Below the pieces are notes generated by a model, which was given only the letters and a program-made list of their open reading frames with translations, was not told the DNA's origin and did not search any database. The translations under genes and the position numbers were made by a program. This document shows positions 1 to 6,430 of a DNA stretch of 9,910 bases, piece after piece; the stretch's first letter is position 1, and each line of letters opens with the position of its first letter. Origin of the DNA: CAIXYX01 sp043806415 (lineage in GTDB: Archaea; Micrarchaeota; Micrarchaeia; Anstonellales; Anstonellaceae); NCBI GenBank assembly GCA_043806415.1, contig JAZDHB010000092.1:1-9910 (forward strand). Direction: 5' to 3'.

Positions 1-30
1 GGCGCGCGCCAATCTTATTTAATCTTCATT

Positions 31-40
31 GGATAAATAA
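31..40 (+). promoter_or_regulatory. Possible TATA box of the tRNA-Gly gene
   Basis: An A/T-rich element (GGATAAATAA) sits about 30 bases before the first base of the tRNA, in a stretch of otherwise mixed composition. Archaeal TATA boxes lie about 25-27 bases before the transcription start, so initiation near 60-66 would fit. A second A/T-rich stretch at 16-24 is an alternative. The call rests on position and composition only. Confidence 0.35.
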
Positions 41-66
41 GTAGAATGTCGTAGCGGTTATGCAGC

Positions 67-140
67 GCGTTTGTCGTCCAACCTGGTTAGGACATAAGCT
101 TCCCAAGCTTAGGATCCGGGTTCAAATCCCGGCAGGCGCA
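67..140 (+). tRNA. tRNA-Gly (anticodon CCC)
   Basis: A complete cloverleaf can be folded by hand. The acceptor stem is 67-73 with 133-139 (seven pairs, two of them G-U). U8 is at 74. The D stem is 76-79 with 90-93 around a ten-base loop containing GG. The anticodon stem is 95-99 with 107-111, with loop TTCCCAA. The variable region is 112-115, and the T stem is 116-120 with 128-132 around TTCAAAT. The anticodon CCC reads the glycine codon GGG. The second acceptor pair C-G, C35-C36 and discriminator A140 agree with archaeal glycine identity. CCA is not encoded and must be added after transcription. There is no intron in the anticodon loop. The gene converges on the helicase gene, whose stop codon lies 31 bases away. 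An uneven T-rich stretch at 142-154 could end the transcript. Confidence 0.93.
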
Positions 141-171
141 ATTATTCTTTCTTAACGTTCAGCGTAGCGCA

Positions 172-1644
172 TCAATTCTGCCGATGGCGGGTGCGCCCGG
201 GCTGGAAGCTTCCGTGCGAAGGGCGCGAATCGCGCCCGCCGCGGTGGGAAGAATGACCGCCCTCCCGGCCCCCGGAAGAGTGGCGGCCCGGGCGCTCGCC
301 GCTCTCATAGCGACGGTTGCTCAGGTAGGGACGCTCGCCGCTTCCGGCCCGGCGGCCGCTTTCGGAATGGCGGGAGCCTGGATGACGCGGCTCGGCGCCG
401 TTGGAGCGTTCGAACGAGGGCATGACGACTTGGACCGGCGAGAGCACGAGCTCTTCGATGGGCGCGCCGGTGGCGCGCGAGATGGTCTCGATGGCCGGGC
501 GCGGGTTGCCGGAGATGAACGAGACCGCCGTGCCTTCCGAGCCCGCCCGGCCCGTGCGGCCGATGCGGTGCACGTAGGCCGTGGGGTCGTGGGGCATGTC
601 GTAGTTGAACACGTGGGTGATGCGGGATACGTCGATTCCGCGGGAGGCCAGGTCGGTGGCCACCAGCACCGATTTCTCGCCGGCGCGAAAAGAGGCCATC
701 GCGCGCTCGCGCTGGCTCTGGCTGAGGTTGCCATGCAGGGCGTCGGAAGTGACCCCGTTCGCGTTGAGCACCTTGGAGAGCTTGCGGGCCCCGTGCTTGG
801 TGCGGCAGAACACCAGGGAGAAGGACGGCTTGAGGGTCTGGATCGCGGCCAGGAGCGTGCCCGTGCGGGTGTGGTCCTCCACGCGAACAAAGAGCTGGCG
901 GATGCGGTCCACCGTGAGATGGTCCTCGGAGACCTTGACCGTGGTCGGGTTCTTTAGGTATTTGGCGGACAGGCGCGAGATTTCGGGCGGCATGGTGGCC
1001 GAGAAGAGCGAAGTCTGCCGGGTGTGGGGAGTGAGGTCCACGATTTTCACCACGTCGCGGATGAAGCCCATGTCCAGCATGTGGTCGGCCTCGTCGAGCA
1101 CCAGGGTGCGGATGTGGTTCAGCTTGAGGGTGCCCTGGTTGAGATGGTCGAGGATGCGGCCCGGGGTGCCGACGATCACGTCGACCGGGTATTGGAAAGA
1201 GCGCAGCTGGTGGTACATGGCCACCCCGCCATAGACTGGCACCACGCGGGCGCCGGTGTTCCGGGCCATGGCCTGCAAAGAGGCGTTCACCTGCACGGCC
1301 AGCTCCCGGGTGGGGACCAGCACGAGGGCGGAAGGCGAGGCGACGTTGGAATTGCGCCCGCCGTGGCGGGAGGAGGTATTGTCAAAGAATGCGCGCCTTG
1401 AGACCGGGGCGTGGGCGGCAGGATGCGCGCCGGACTTCGAATTCTTGGCCTGCAGCCAGGCTTCGAGCATCGGAAGGCCGAAGGCGGCCGTCTTGCCGGT
1501 GCCGGTCTGCGCCTGGCCGATGATATCCTGGCCCAGCAGAAGGAGCGGGATGGCCTGCTCCTGGATGGGGGTGGGATTCTCGAAGCCCAGGGCCACGAGG
1601 GAATCCAATAGCAGCTTGGATAAGCCCATTTCTGAAAATTTCAT
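172..1644 (-). CDS. DEAD-box ATP-dependent RNA helicase with R/G/S-rich C-terminal tail
   Basis: ATP-dependent RNA unwinding or remodelling enzyme of superfamily 2. All family motifs are present (numbered from the GTG three codons upstream): Q motif PTPIQ at 27-31, motif I AQTGTGKT at 48-55, PTRELA at 114-119, TPGR at 163-166, DEAD at 187-190, SAT at 218-220, ATDLASRGID at 332-341 and HRIGRTGR at 362-369. Both RecA-like domains are therefore intact and should be active. Between motifs I and Ia lies a polar low-complexity insertion (about 69-106). The last 75-80 residues are rich in Arg, Gly, Ser and His, which suits RNA binding or assembly like the tails of RhlE/CsdA-type helicases. Cellular RNA target unknown: ribosome assembly, cold response or mRNA decay are family possibilities. 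I chose the ATG at 1644 (490 aa) because the AAGGAG at 1655-1660 is about ten bases from it, but only one base from the GTG at 1653. No orthologue-level symbol is assigned. Confidence 0.95.
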   Translation of the reverse strand: MKFSEMGLSKLLLDSLVALGFENPTPIQEQAIPLLLLGQDIIGQAQTGTGKTAAFGLPMLEAWLQAKNSKSGAHPAAHAPVSRRAFFDNTSSRHGGRNSNVASPSALVLVPTRELAVQVNASLQAMARNTGARVVPVYGGVAMYHQLRSFQYPVDVIVGTPGRILDHLNQGTLKLNHIRTLVLDEADHMLDMGFIRDVVKIVDLTPHTRQTSLFSATMPPEISRLSAKYLKNPTTVKVSEDHLTVDRIRQLFVRVEDHTRTGTLLAAIQTLKPSFSLVFCRTKHGARKLSKVLNANGVTSDALHGNLSQSQRERAMASFRAGEKSVLVATDLASRGIDVSRITHVFNYDMPHDPTAYVHRIGRTGRAGSEGTAVSFISGNPRPAIETISRATGAPIEELVLSPVQVVMPSFERSNGAEPRHPGSRHSESGRRAGSGERPYLSNRRYESGERPGRHSSGGREGGHSSHRGGRDSRPSHGSFQPGRTRHRQN

Positions 1645-1654
1645 CTGGTTCACT

Positions 1655-1660
1655 CTCCTT
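1655..1660 (-). promoter_or_regulatory. Ribosome binding site of the helicase gene
   Basis: On the minus strand AAGGAG is complementary to the archaeal 16S rRNA 3' end. It lies too close (one base) to the GTG at 1653 to serve it, but about ten bases before the ATG at 1644. It therefore favours the shorter protein. Confidence 0.6.
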
Positions 1661-1691
1661 GTTCAGGCTCGCCGCTCAAAGCTCCCGTATT

Positions 1692-1722
1692 GGTAAAATT
1701 GTGCGCGAAACCCTAAATTTTC
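1692..1722 (-). promoter_or_regulatory. Possible helicase promoter region
   Basis: Read on the minus strand, two A/T-rich elements lie in GC-rich surroundings: one centred near 1716 (AAATTTAG) and one near 1697 (AATTTTAC). Initiation 25-27 bases downstream of either would give a leader of roughly 45 or 27 bases that includes the AAGGAG site. I cannot decide between them from sequence alone. Confidence 0.3.
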
Positions 1723-1856
1723 CGCGGCCACGCCCGCCCGGATTGGATGGGAAGGCAAACAGGTGGCAGACGGATTTATCATACACCAGATTACCGCGAC
1801 TGGATGATAATAGGGCTTGCGGAGTTCTAAAACCTGCCGGTAGGAGCACCGGAAGA

Positions 1857-1911
1857 GAAAAGAGCCCGAAAAGGCCGGGGCGGCCCGGGCCGCCTCGATT
1901 CGGCTCGTTTC
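1857..1911. other. Extended imperfect hairpin in the divergent intergenic gap
   Basis: The gap between the two divergent genes (1645-1999) contains no convincing gene; short reading frames on both strands look like composition artefacts. Its clearest structure is a long inverted repeat. Bases 1857-1870 pair with 1899-1911 with one mismatch and one bulged C. Bases 1876-1883 then pair with 1890-1897 around the perfect 16-bp palindrome at 1879-1894. That gives about 20 base pairs. On the plus strand a T-rich stretch (1908-1950) follows. It could be a transcription terminator, part of an unrecognised small RNA, or a DNA site. Its strand and use are not determined. Confidence 0.5.
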
Positions 1912-1947
1912 ATCGCTTCCGTTCTTGTTTTTCGCCTTTGTCTTGGA

Positions 1948-1954
1948 TTTAATA
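1948..1954 (+). promoter_or_regulatory. Probable TATA box of the EF-like gene
   Basis: TTTAATA lies 46-52 bases before the ATG at 2000. Initiation at the usual archaeal distance would fall near 1977 and give a leader of about 20 bases. That leader would carry a GAGTTGAT sequence (1987-1994), close to the archaeal Shine-Dalgarno consensus GAGGTGAT and ending five bases before the ATG. The consistent promoter, leader and ribosome-site spacing supports the call. Confidence 0.45.
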
Positions 1955-1999
1955 GAATTGTTGATGAAAGCATGGGCAGACCATCCGAGTTGATCACAT

Positions 2000-2965
2000 A
2001 TGCACAACCATAACATCGCCATCATCGACCCGACGAAGAGCTATGCCCGCGCGCTGGCCAAGAAGGGCACCGAGACGGATTACACGATCTACAATTACAA
2101 GGAGGGGGAGAACATCCTCTGTCTCTACGAGCCGCACGCCTACCCCGACAAGATCCAGTCGCTCCTGCACTGCCTGTACCTGAGCGATTACGTGGTCTGG
2201 GTGGTGGACGCCATCAACGCGGATTTCGCCGAGGTGGCGCTCGCGCTCATGCTCTCCGGGAAGAACGGCCTGCTCATCCTGCACGGGCCGGACGAGGGCG
2301 AGATCTCCCCGATCCTCGCAAAGACGCCCCTGTGGAAATGGGCGCGGATGAACCAGCCCAACACCAATGACTTGAGGGCCACCCTGCTGGGCAAAGAGCC
2401 GGAGCGGAGCGCGACGGCCGGCCAGGAGAAACTGGCCGTGGTGGACGCCTCCTTTTCCGTGGGCGGGGTGGGCACGGTGGTGCTCACCAAAATCGAGAGC
2501 GGAACGTTCAGCATACACGACGAATTTGAGGTGACCCCGTCGCGAAAAGTGAGTGCGATCCGCTCCATCCAGGTGCAGGACGTGGACGTGAAAGAGGCGC
2601 CGGAGGGGAGCCGCGCGGGCTTCGCGCTCAAGAACATCGCGGCCGAGGAGATCAAACGCGGGAGCTATTTGGCGCCGGCCGGCACGGTGAGCGTGTTCGC
2701 GGGCGGCCAGGCCGTCCTCGAGGTGTCGGGGCTGGTGAAGGAGCCGGTGGAATCCGACGGCGAGTATTTCTTCTCGTTCGGGATGCAGTATGCCGCCGCC
2801 AAGATAATGACGGACAAGCCGATCGGCGCCAAGGACGGGCCGACGCAAGTGCCTTTCTCACTGGTGGTGGAAGGGGCGGCCCGCGAGGGGCAGGCTTTCC
2901 TGATGGTGCGGCCCTCGAAGAGGCCGAGGATCATCGCCAGCGGCGTGTTCAAGAAACTTGGATGA
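2000..2965 (+). CDS. EF-Tu/SelB-like translation-factor paralogue with a degenerate G domain
   Basis: A 321-residue protein with the outline of a translational GTPase. The N-terminal part (about 1-125) keeps the fold pattern: hydrophobic strand IAIID at 6-10, strand VWVVDA at 66-71 and strand LLILH at 91-95. The nucleotide-binding motifs are gone. PTKSY stands where GHVDHGKT would be, YEPHAYPDK (43-51) stands in place of DTPGH, and HGPDE replaces NKxD. Domain II (about 144-225) is well kept, with VDASFSVGGVGTVV, RSIQVQDVDVKEA and a closing IKRGSYL. Domain III follows to the end. Archaea carry short EF-1A/SelB-like paralogues of unknown function, and this fits that group. I infer that it does not hydrolyse GTP and that it may bind tRNA or the ribosome through domains II-III. 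It is monocistronic by spacing: the helicase is divergent and gatD appears to have its own promoter. Coding status is very secure; the exact role is unknown. Confidence 0.88.
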   Translation: MHNHNIAIIDPTKSYARALAKKGTETDYTIYNYKEGENILCLYEPHAYPDKIQSLLHCLYLSDYVVWVVDAINADFAEVALALMLSGKNGLLILHGPDEGEISPILAKTPLWKWARMNQPNTNDLRATLLGKEPERSATAGQEKLAVVDASFSVGGVGTVVLTKIESGTFSIHDEFEVTPSRKVSAIRSIQVQDVDVKEAPEGSRAGFALKNIAAEEIKRGSYLAPAGTVSVFAGGQAVLEVSGLVKEPVESDGEYFFSFGMQYAAAKIMTDKPIGAKDGPTQVPFSLVVEGAAREGQAFLMVRPSKRPRIIASGVFKKLG

Positions 2966-2990
2966 AAAATAAAGAATAACAAAAAAGTGA

Positions 2991-3006
2991 TGGCGCCCGG
3001 GCGCCA
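2991..3006. terminator. GC-rich perfect palindrome, terminator-like
   Basis: A perfect 16-bp palindrome (TGGCGCCCGGGCGCCA) begins 26 bases after the stop codon of the EF-like gene. It can fold as a six-pair stem with a CCGG loop. T4 tracts follow within 30 bases, and a second small inverted repeat (GGGA-TTT-TCCC, 3028-3038) precedes a T5 tract. It may end the upstream transcript, or be an operator for gatD, whose TATA-like box lies just downstream. Confidence 0.45.
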
Positions 3007-3042
3007 AAAGCCGGATTTTGCTTGCCCGGGATTTTCCCAACC

Positions 3043-3050
3043 TTTTTATC
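3043..3050 (+). promoter_or_regulatory. Probable TATA box of gatDE, predicting a leaderless start
   Basis: TTTTTATC is centred about 26 bases before the ATG at 3073. That places transcription initiation at or next to the start codon. No Shine-Dalgarno-like sequence precedes this ATG (the preceding bases are A-rich), which agrees with a leaderless mRNA. Confidence 0.45.
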
Positions 3051-3072
3051 TTATCGCACAGAAAAACAAAGC

Positions 3073-4446
3073 ATGACATCCAAGGAGCGCAAGGAGGCGG
3101 CAGGCGCCGGATTCGGACCGGGCGAGCGCGTCGCTTTTTCAAACGAGAGATTCGGGCTCGAAGGCATCCTCATGCCCAAGAGCGATTTTACGGACCCGCA
3201 TTGCATCGTGCTCAAGCTGGACTCGGGGTATAATATCGGGCTGGACGCGCGGGGCGCGAAAATGCGCAAGCTGGCGGATGCGAAGAAAAACGGGCCGATC
3301 GGCCGGAAGGCGGAGGGGACGGACATGAAAGCACCAACCATGCATCGCGAGCCGCACGGCCACAGGGAGCGCGCGCCCATCCATCTCCTGACCACGGGCG
3401 GCACTATCGCATCCAAAGTGGATTATACCACGGGCGCCGTGCATCCCACCTTGGGCGCCGGCGAACTGGTCGAAACTTACCCCGAGTTGAAGCGGATGGC
3501 TCCGATCAGCGCCAAGTCGGTCCTCTCCGTGCCTTCCGAGGAGATGATGCCCGAACAATGGACCGTGATGGCCCGGGAGGCGGCGAATGCGCTCAAGGAC
3601 GGCGCGGCGGGCGTGGTCATCGCGCACGGCACCGACACGATGGGCTATTCGGCGGCCGCGCTCTCCTACGCCTTGCCGGACCCGCCGGGGCCGGTGGTCT
3701 TCACCGGCGCGCAACGCTCGCCGGACCGGGGCAGCTCGGACGCGGCCCAGAATCTGTTCTGCTCGGCCGCGGCGGCAAGGGCCGATTTTGCCGCCGTGAC
3801 GGTGTGCATGCACGCCAACTCGAGCGACGAGTTCAACCATTTGCATTGGGGCACGCGCGTGCGCAAGAGCCACACGTCAGGGAGATGGGCGTTCCGCTCG
3901 GTGGGCGTTCCGCCGATGGGCAAGGTGATGGCCGACTCGGGCCAGGTGCTCATCGACGATGCGCTCGTGAGCAAGCGGGAGGCGGGCCGTAAGCTCGATT
4001 TGAAGGCGAAATTCTCCTCCAATGCGCACCTCGCGTGGATCTACCCCGGCATCCAGGCCAAGGTGGTGGAGAGCTGGGCCGATTTCGACGGCGTCCTGCT
4101 GGCCGGCACCGGGCTGGGCCACGTGCCCATGGGCGCGCTGGACCCGAAGGCCAAGAACTCGCTGTACAAGGCGCTGGACGGGCTGGTCCGCTCCGGCGTG
4201 GTGGTGGCGGTCGCGCCGCAGGCCATGGGCGGGCGCGTGATCCTGGAGACTTATTCGACCGGAAGGCTGATGGAGAACATCGGCATCATCGGACACGGGG
4301 CGGACTGGACGGTGGAAACGGCATATGTGAAAATGTGCTGGGCGCTCGGGCAGGAGAAGGACGCAAAGAAAATCCGCAAGATCCTGCTCACGCCGCTCGC
4401 GAATGACATCACGCCCTACTCGCAGATCACGGATGAAATCGCGTGA
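3073..4446 (+). CDS. gatD: Glutamyl-tRNA(Gln) amidotransferase subunit D
   Basis: Glutaminase subunit of the archaeal GatDE complex. It releases ammonia from an amide donor, and GatE uses the ammonia to convert Glu-tRNA(Gln) to Gln-tRNA(Gln). The protein is 457 residues, the normal family size. Residues 14-68 form the GatD N-terminal domain, with GVLMP-like and LKLDSGYNIGLD motifs. From 102 follows an asparaginase-like catalytic domain with TTGGTIAS (107-114), HGTDTMGYSAAALSYAL (185-201) and TGAQRSPDRGSSDAAQN (211-227). Thr111, Thr187, Asp188 and Lys265 (in RVRKSHTSG) appear to be the four catalytic residues known from methanogen GatD. The linker at 73-100 is Lys/His/Arg-rich and looks loosely conserved. 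I chose ATG 3073: reading can continue upstream to a TTG at 3022, but that segment overlaps the likely promoter and does not resemble the family. The stop overlaps the gatE start, so the two are co-transcribed. Confidence 0.97.
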   Translation: MTSKERKEAAGAGFGPGERVAFSNERFGLEGILMPKSDFTDPHCIVLKLDSGYNIGLDARGAKMRKLADAKKNGPIGRKAEGTDMKAPTMHREPHGHRERAPIHLLTTGGTIASKVDYTTGAVHPTLGAGELVETYPELKRMAPISAKSVLSVPSEEMMPEQWTVMAREAANALKDGAAGVVIAHGTDTMGYSAAALSYALPDPPGPVVFTGAQRSPDRGSSDAAQNLFCSAAAARADFAAVTVCMHANSSDEFNHLHWGTRVRKSHTSGRWAFRSVGVPPMGKVMADSGQVLIDDALVSKREAGRKLDLKAKFSSNAHLAWIYPGIQAKVVESWADFDGVLLAGTGLGHVPMGALDPKAKNSLYKALDGLVRSGVVVAVAPQAMGGRVILETYSTGRLMENIGIIGHGADWTVETAYVKMCWALGQEKDAKKIRKILLTPLANDITPYSQITDEIA

Positions 4447-6329
4447 TGATTATGCTTTGCGGCCTTGAGATCCACCAGCGCCTCGCGGGGCGGAAATTGT
4501 TCCACGCCTGCTCCGCGCCCAGGCCGGACGAGGCGCTTGGGGAGGGGGCGGCACGCGTGGTGCGCTCGCTTCAGGCTACTTCGAGCGAGATGGGAGGCGT
4601 GGACGAGTCGGCCCGCTTCGAAGGAGGACGGGGGCGAAAATTCGAATACGTGGCCCCGCCTGCTTTCTGCTCGCTCGTGGATCTGGACGAGGAGCCGCCC
4701 AACGCGATCAACCCCGAGGCGCTGGCCGCCTGCCTGCGCTTCGCGCGCTCGATCGGCGCGAACGTCGTGGACGAAGTGCAGGTCATGCGCAAGACCATCG
4801 TGGACGGCTCGAACACCTCCGGCTTCCAGCGCACCGCGCTCGTGGCACTGGGCGGCAAGATCATGGCCGGCAAGAAAGAGATCCCCATCCAGACCGTGTG
4901 CCTGGAGGAGGAGAGCGCCGGCATATTGCCGTCCCAGAATGGGCGGAGCGTCTATCGCCTCGACCGGATGGGCATCCCGCTCATCGAGATTGCCACCGAC
5001 CCGGTCTTCACCACGCCGCAGGAGGCGCTCGACGGGGCGCGGGCCATCGGACTGAGCTTGAGGATGCTGCCCGAGGTGATGCGGGGCCTGGGCACCATCC
5101 GCCAGGACGTGAACATCTCCATACCCGAAGGCACGCGCGTCGAAATAAAAGGGCTGCAGGATCTGGGCCTGATGGCTTCGCTCATCGAAAACGAGGTGAG
5201 GCGGCAGACGGCGCTCATCGAAATCGCGAAAGAGATCAAAGGAAGAAAGACCCGCACGGCAGCCCGAAACAGATCCGGCGATGGGGATGAGGACCCGATC
5301 ACGTGGCTTGACGTGAGCGAGCTATTGACGGGTACGAAATGCAAGATCATATCGAAAGCCATCGCACCCGCCGCGGCGGGAAGCGGAACCGGCAACCCCT
5401 CAGGCGTGATCAGAGGGCGGACGGGCGTTGTTTTAGCCGCCAAGCTCCCGGGTTATGCCGGCCTTCTGGGCCGCGAGCTCTACGAAGGCCGGCGCTTGGG
5501 CACCGAGATCTCGGATTATGCCAAAATGGCGGGCGGGGTGAGCGGGCTCATCCATTCCGACGAGGATTTTGGCAAATACGAGCTCAGCCGGGACGAGATC
5601 GACGACATCGCGGGCGCCCTGCAGACCAGGGAGGAGGATGCGTTCATCCTCATCGCGGATTCGCGCCCCAAGGCCGAGGCGGCGATGGCCGCCGCGCTCA
5701 AGCGCGCCCATCAGCTCGAGGTGGTCCCGGAGACGAGGAAGGCGGACGGGAAGGGCGGCTCGTCCTTCATGCGCCCCATCTCGGGCGCGCACCGCATGTA
5801 CCCGGAGACGGACATCCGGCCGATCCGCATCACGAAAAACATGCTCGAGGAAGCCGACACGCCGCTCGAGAATCTTGAAACGAAAAAAGAGCGGCTTTAT
5901 GCGCTGCTGGGCGCGCAGCTGGGAGAGCAGATGCTGCGCTCGCACCATCTGGACTTGTTCGAGAAGCTCTGCGAGAAGGGCGCGGACGCGCGCCTCGCGG
6001 CCGTGATGCTGGAGCAGACCTTCGTCGCATTGAGGAGGGAGGGCGTGGACGTGGACAGGATAGGGCCGGACGCGCTCTTCGAATTGTTCGGCGAATACGG
6101 GGCCGGCCGTTTGACCAAGGCGGCCATACCGGAAGTGCTCAAGGTGCTGGCACAAGGAAAAGAGAGCGCCATCCGCCCGATTCTGGAGCAGAACAGGCTC
6201 GAGCGCATTTCCGGCGCCGAGCTGGCCAGGCTTTTCGCGGGCGAGGGGCTGGACATGAAATCGTTCATCATCAAACACCGGCTGGTGGTGGACGGGGAGG
6301 AATTGGCGCGGATCGCGAACAAGAGATGA
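4446..6329 (+). CDS. gatE: Glutamyl-tRNA(Gln) amidotransferase subunit E
   Basis: Kinase/transamidase and tRNA-binding subunit of GatDE. It phosphorylates the glutamyl group on Glu-tRNA(Gln) and amidates it with ammonia from GatD. The protein is 627 residues and full length for the family. The cradle domain shows GLEIHQ (6-11), DGSNTSGFQR (120-129), LDRMGIPLIEIATDP (172-186), RGLGTIRQDVN (213-223) and EIKG (233-236). Residues about 284-460 are the AspRS-like (GAD) insertion that separates GatE from bacterial GatB, including the GAHRMYPETDIRP segment near its end. A helical region and a YqeY-like tail domain complete the protein, needed in the family for tRNA recognition. A short charged linker (about 260-284) joins cradle and insertion. 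Start choices are GTG 4443, ATG 4446 and ATG 4452, all in frame. ATG 4446 overlaps the gatD stop as TGATG, typical of translational coupling, and keeps equimolar subunits. Confidence 0.97.
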   Translation: MIMLCGLEIHQRLAGRKLFHACSAPRPDEALGEGAARVVRSLQATSSEMGGVDESARFEGGRGRKFEYVAPPAFCSLVDLDEEPPNAINPEALAACLRFARSIGANVVDEVQVMRKTIVDGSNTSGFQRTALVALGGKIMAGKKEIPIQTVCLEEESAGILPSQNGRSVYRLDRMGIPLIEIATDPVFTTPQEALDGARAIGLSLRMLPEVMRGLGTIRQDVNISIPEGTRVEIKGLQDLGLMASLIENEVRRQTALIEIAKEIKGRKTRTAARNRSGDGDEDPITWLDVSELLTGTKCKIISKAIAPAAAGSGTGNPSGVIRGRTGVVLAAKLPGYAGLLGRELYEGRRLGTEISDYAKMAGGVSGLIHSDEDFGKYELSRDEIDDIAGALQTREEDAFILIADSRPKAEAAMAAALKRAHQLEVVPETRKADGKGGSSFMRPISGAHRMYPETDIRPIRITKNMLEEADTPLENLETKKERLYALLGAQLGEQMLRSHHLDLFEKLCEKGADARLAAVMLEQTFVALRREGVDVDRIGPDALFELFGEYGAGRLTKAAIPEVLKVLAQGKESAIRPILEQNRLERISGAELARLFAGEGLDMKSFIIKHRLVVDGEELARIANKR

Positions 6330-6384
6330 GAGGATAGGCAGGCTCTTTGCCGATTCATGCTTCTTTAGGTCGAGCGACTGCGGC

Positions 6385-6408
6385 TGTTTTTAGCGTCTTG
6401 TTTTTAAA
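6385..6408 (+). promoter_or_regulatory. T-rich segment: possible gatDE terminator and isomerase TATA box
   Basis: Within the 101-base gap after gatE are two T5 tracts, the second running into TTTTTAAA (6401-6408). T tracts alone can terminate archaeal transcription, so these may end the gatDE message. TTTTTAAA is also the best TATA-like match in the gap and would place initiation near 6431, at the start codon of the next gene. The two roles are not exclusive; neither is certain. Confidence 0.35.
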
Positions 6409-6421
6409 CCGCGCCGGGGTT

Positions 6422-6425
6422 GGAG
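6422..6425 (+). promoter_or_regulatory. Ribosome binding site of the ribose-1,5-bisphosphate isomerase gene
   Basis: GGAG, within TGGAGAGGAT, lies five bases before the ATG at 6431. This fixes the start there rather than at the in-frame TTG at 6347, whose extra 28 residues have no family resemblance. Confidence 0.6.
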
Positions 6426-6430
6426 AGGAT

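Noticed and set aside
1802..1812. ATGATAA and, at 1961-1967, TTGATGA, resembling the C box (RTGATGA) of archaeal C/D guide RNAs.
   Set aside because: Each has one mismatch, and I could not find properly spaced D (CTGA) and internal C'/D' boxes.
1659..1952. 97-codon plus-strand frame and an overlapping 120-codon minus-strand frame (1663-2025) in the divergent gap.
   Set aside because: No family resemblance and no ribosome site that stood out. Both run through the TATA-like elements and the hairpin, and the minus frame invades the start of the EF-like gene.
3022..3072. Upstream extension of gatD to TTG 3022 (17 extra residues).
   Set aside because: It covers the likely TATA box, has no ribosome site and does not look like the GatD N-terminus.
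6347..6430. Upstream extension of the isomerase to TTG 6347 (28 extra residues).
   Set aside because: The family begins at the MGKEDVRSVAKDI segment, and a GGAG site sits just before ATG 6431.
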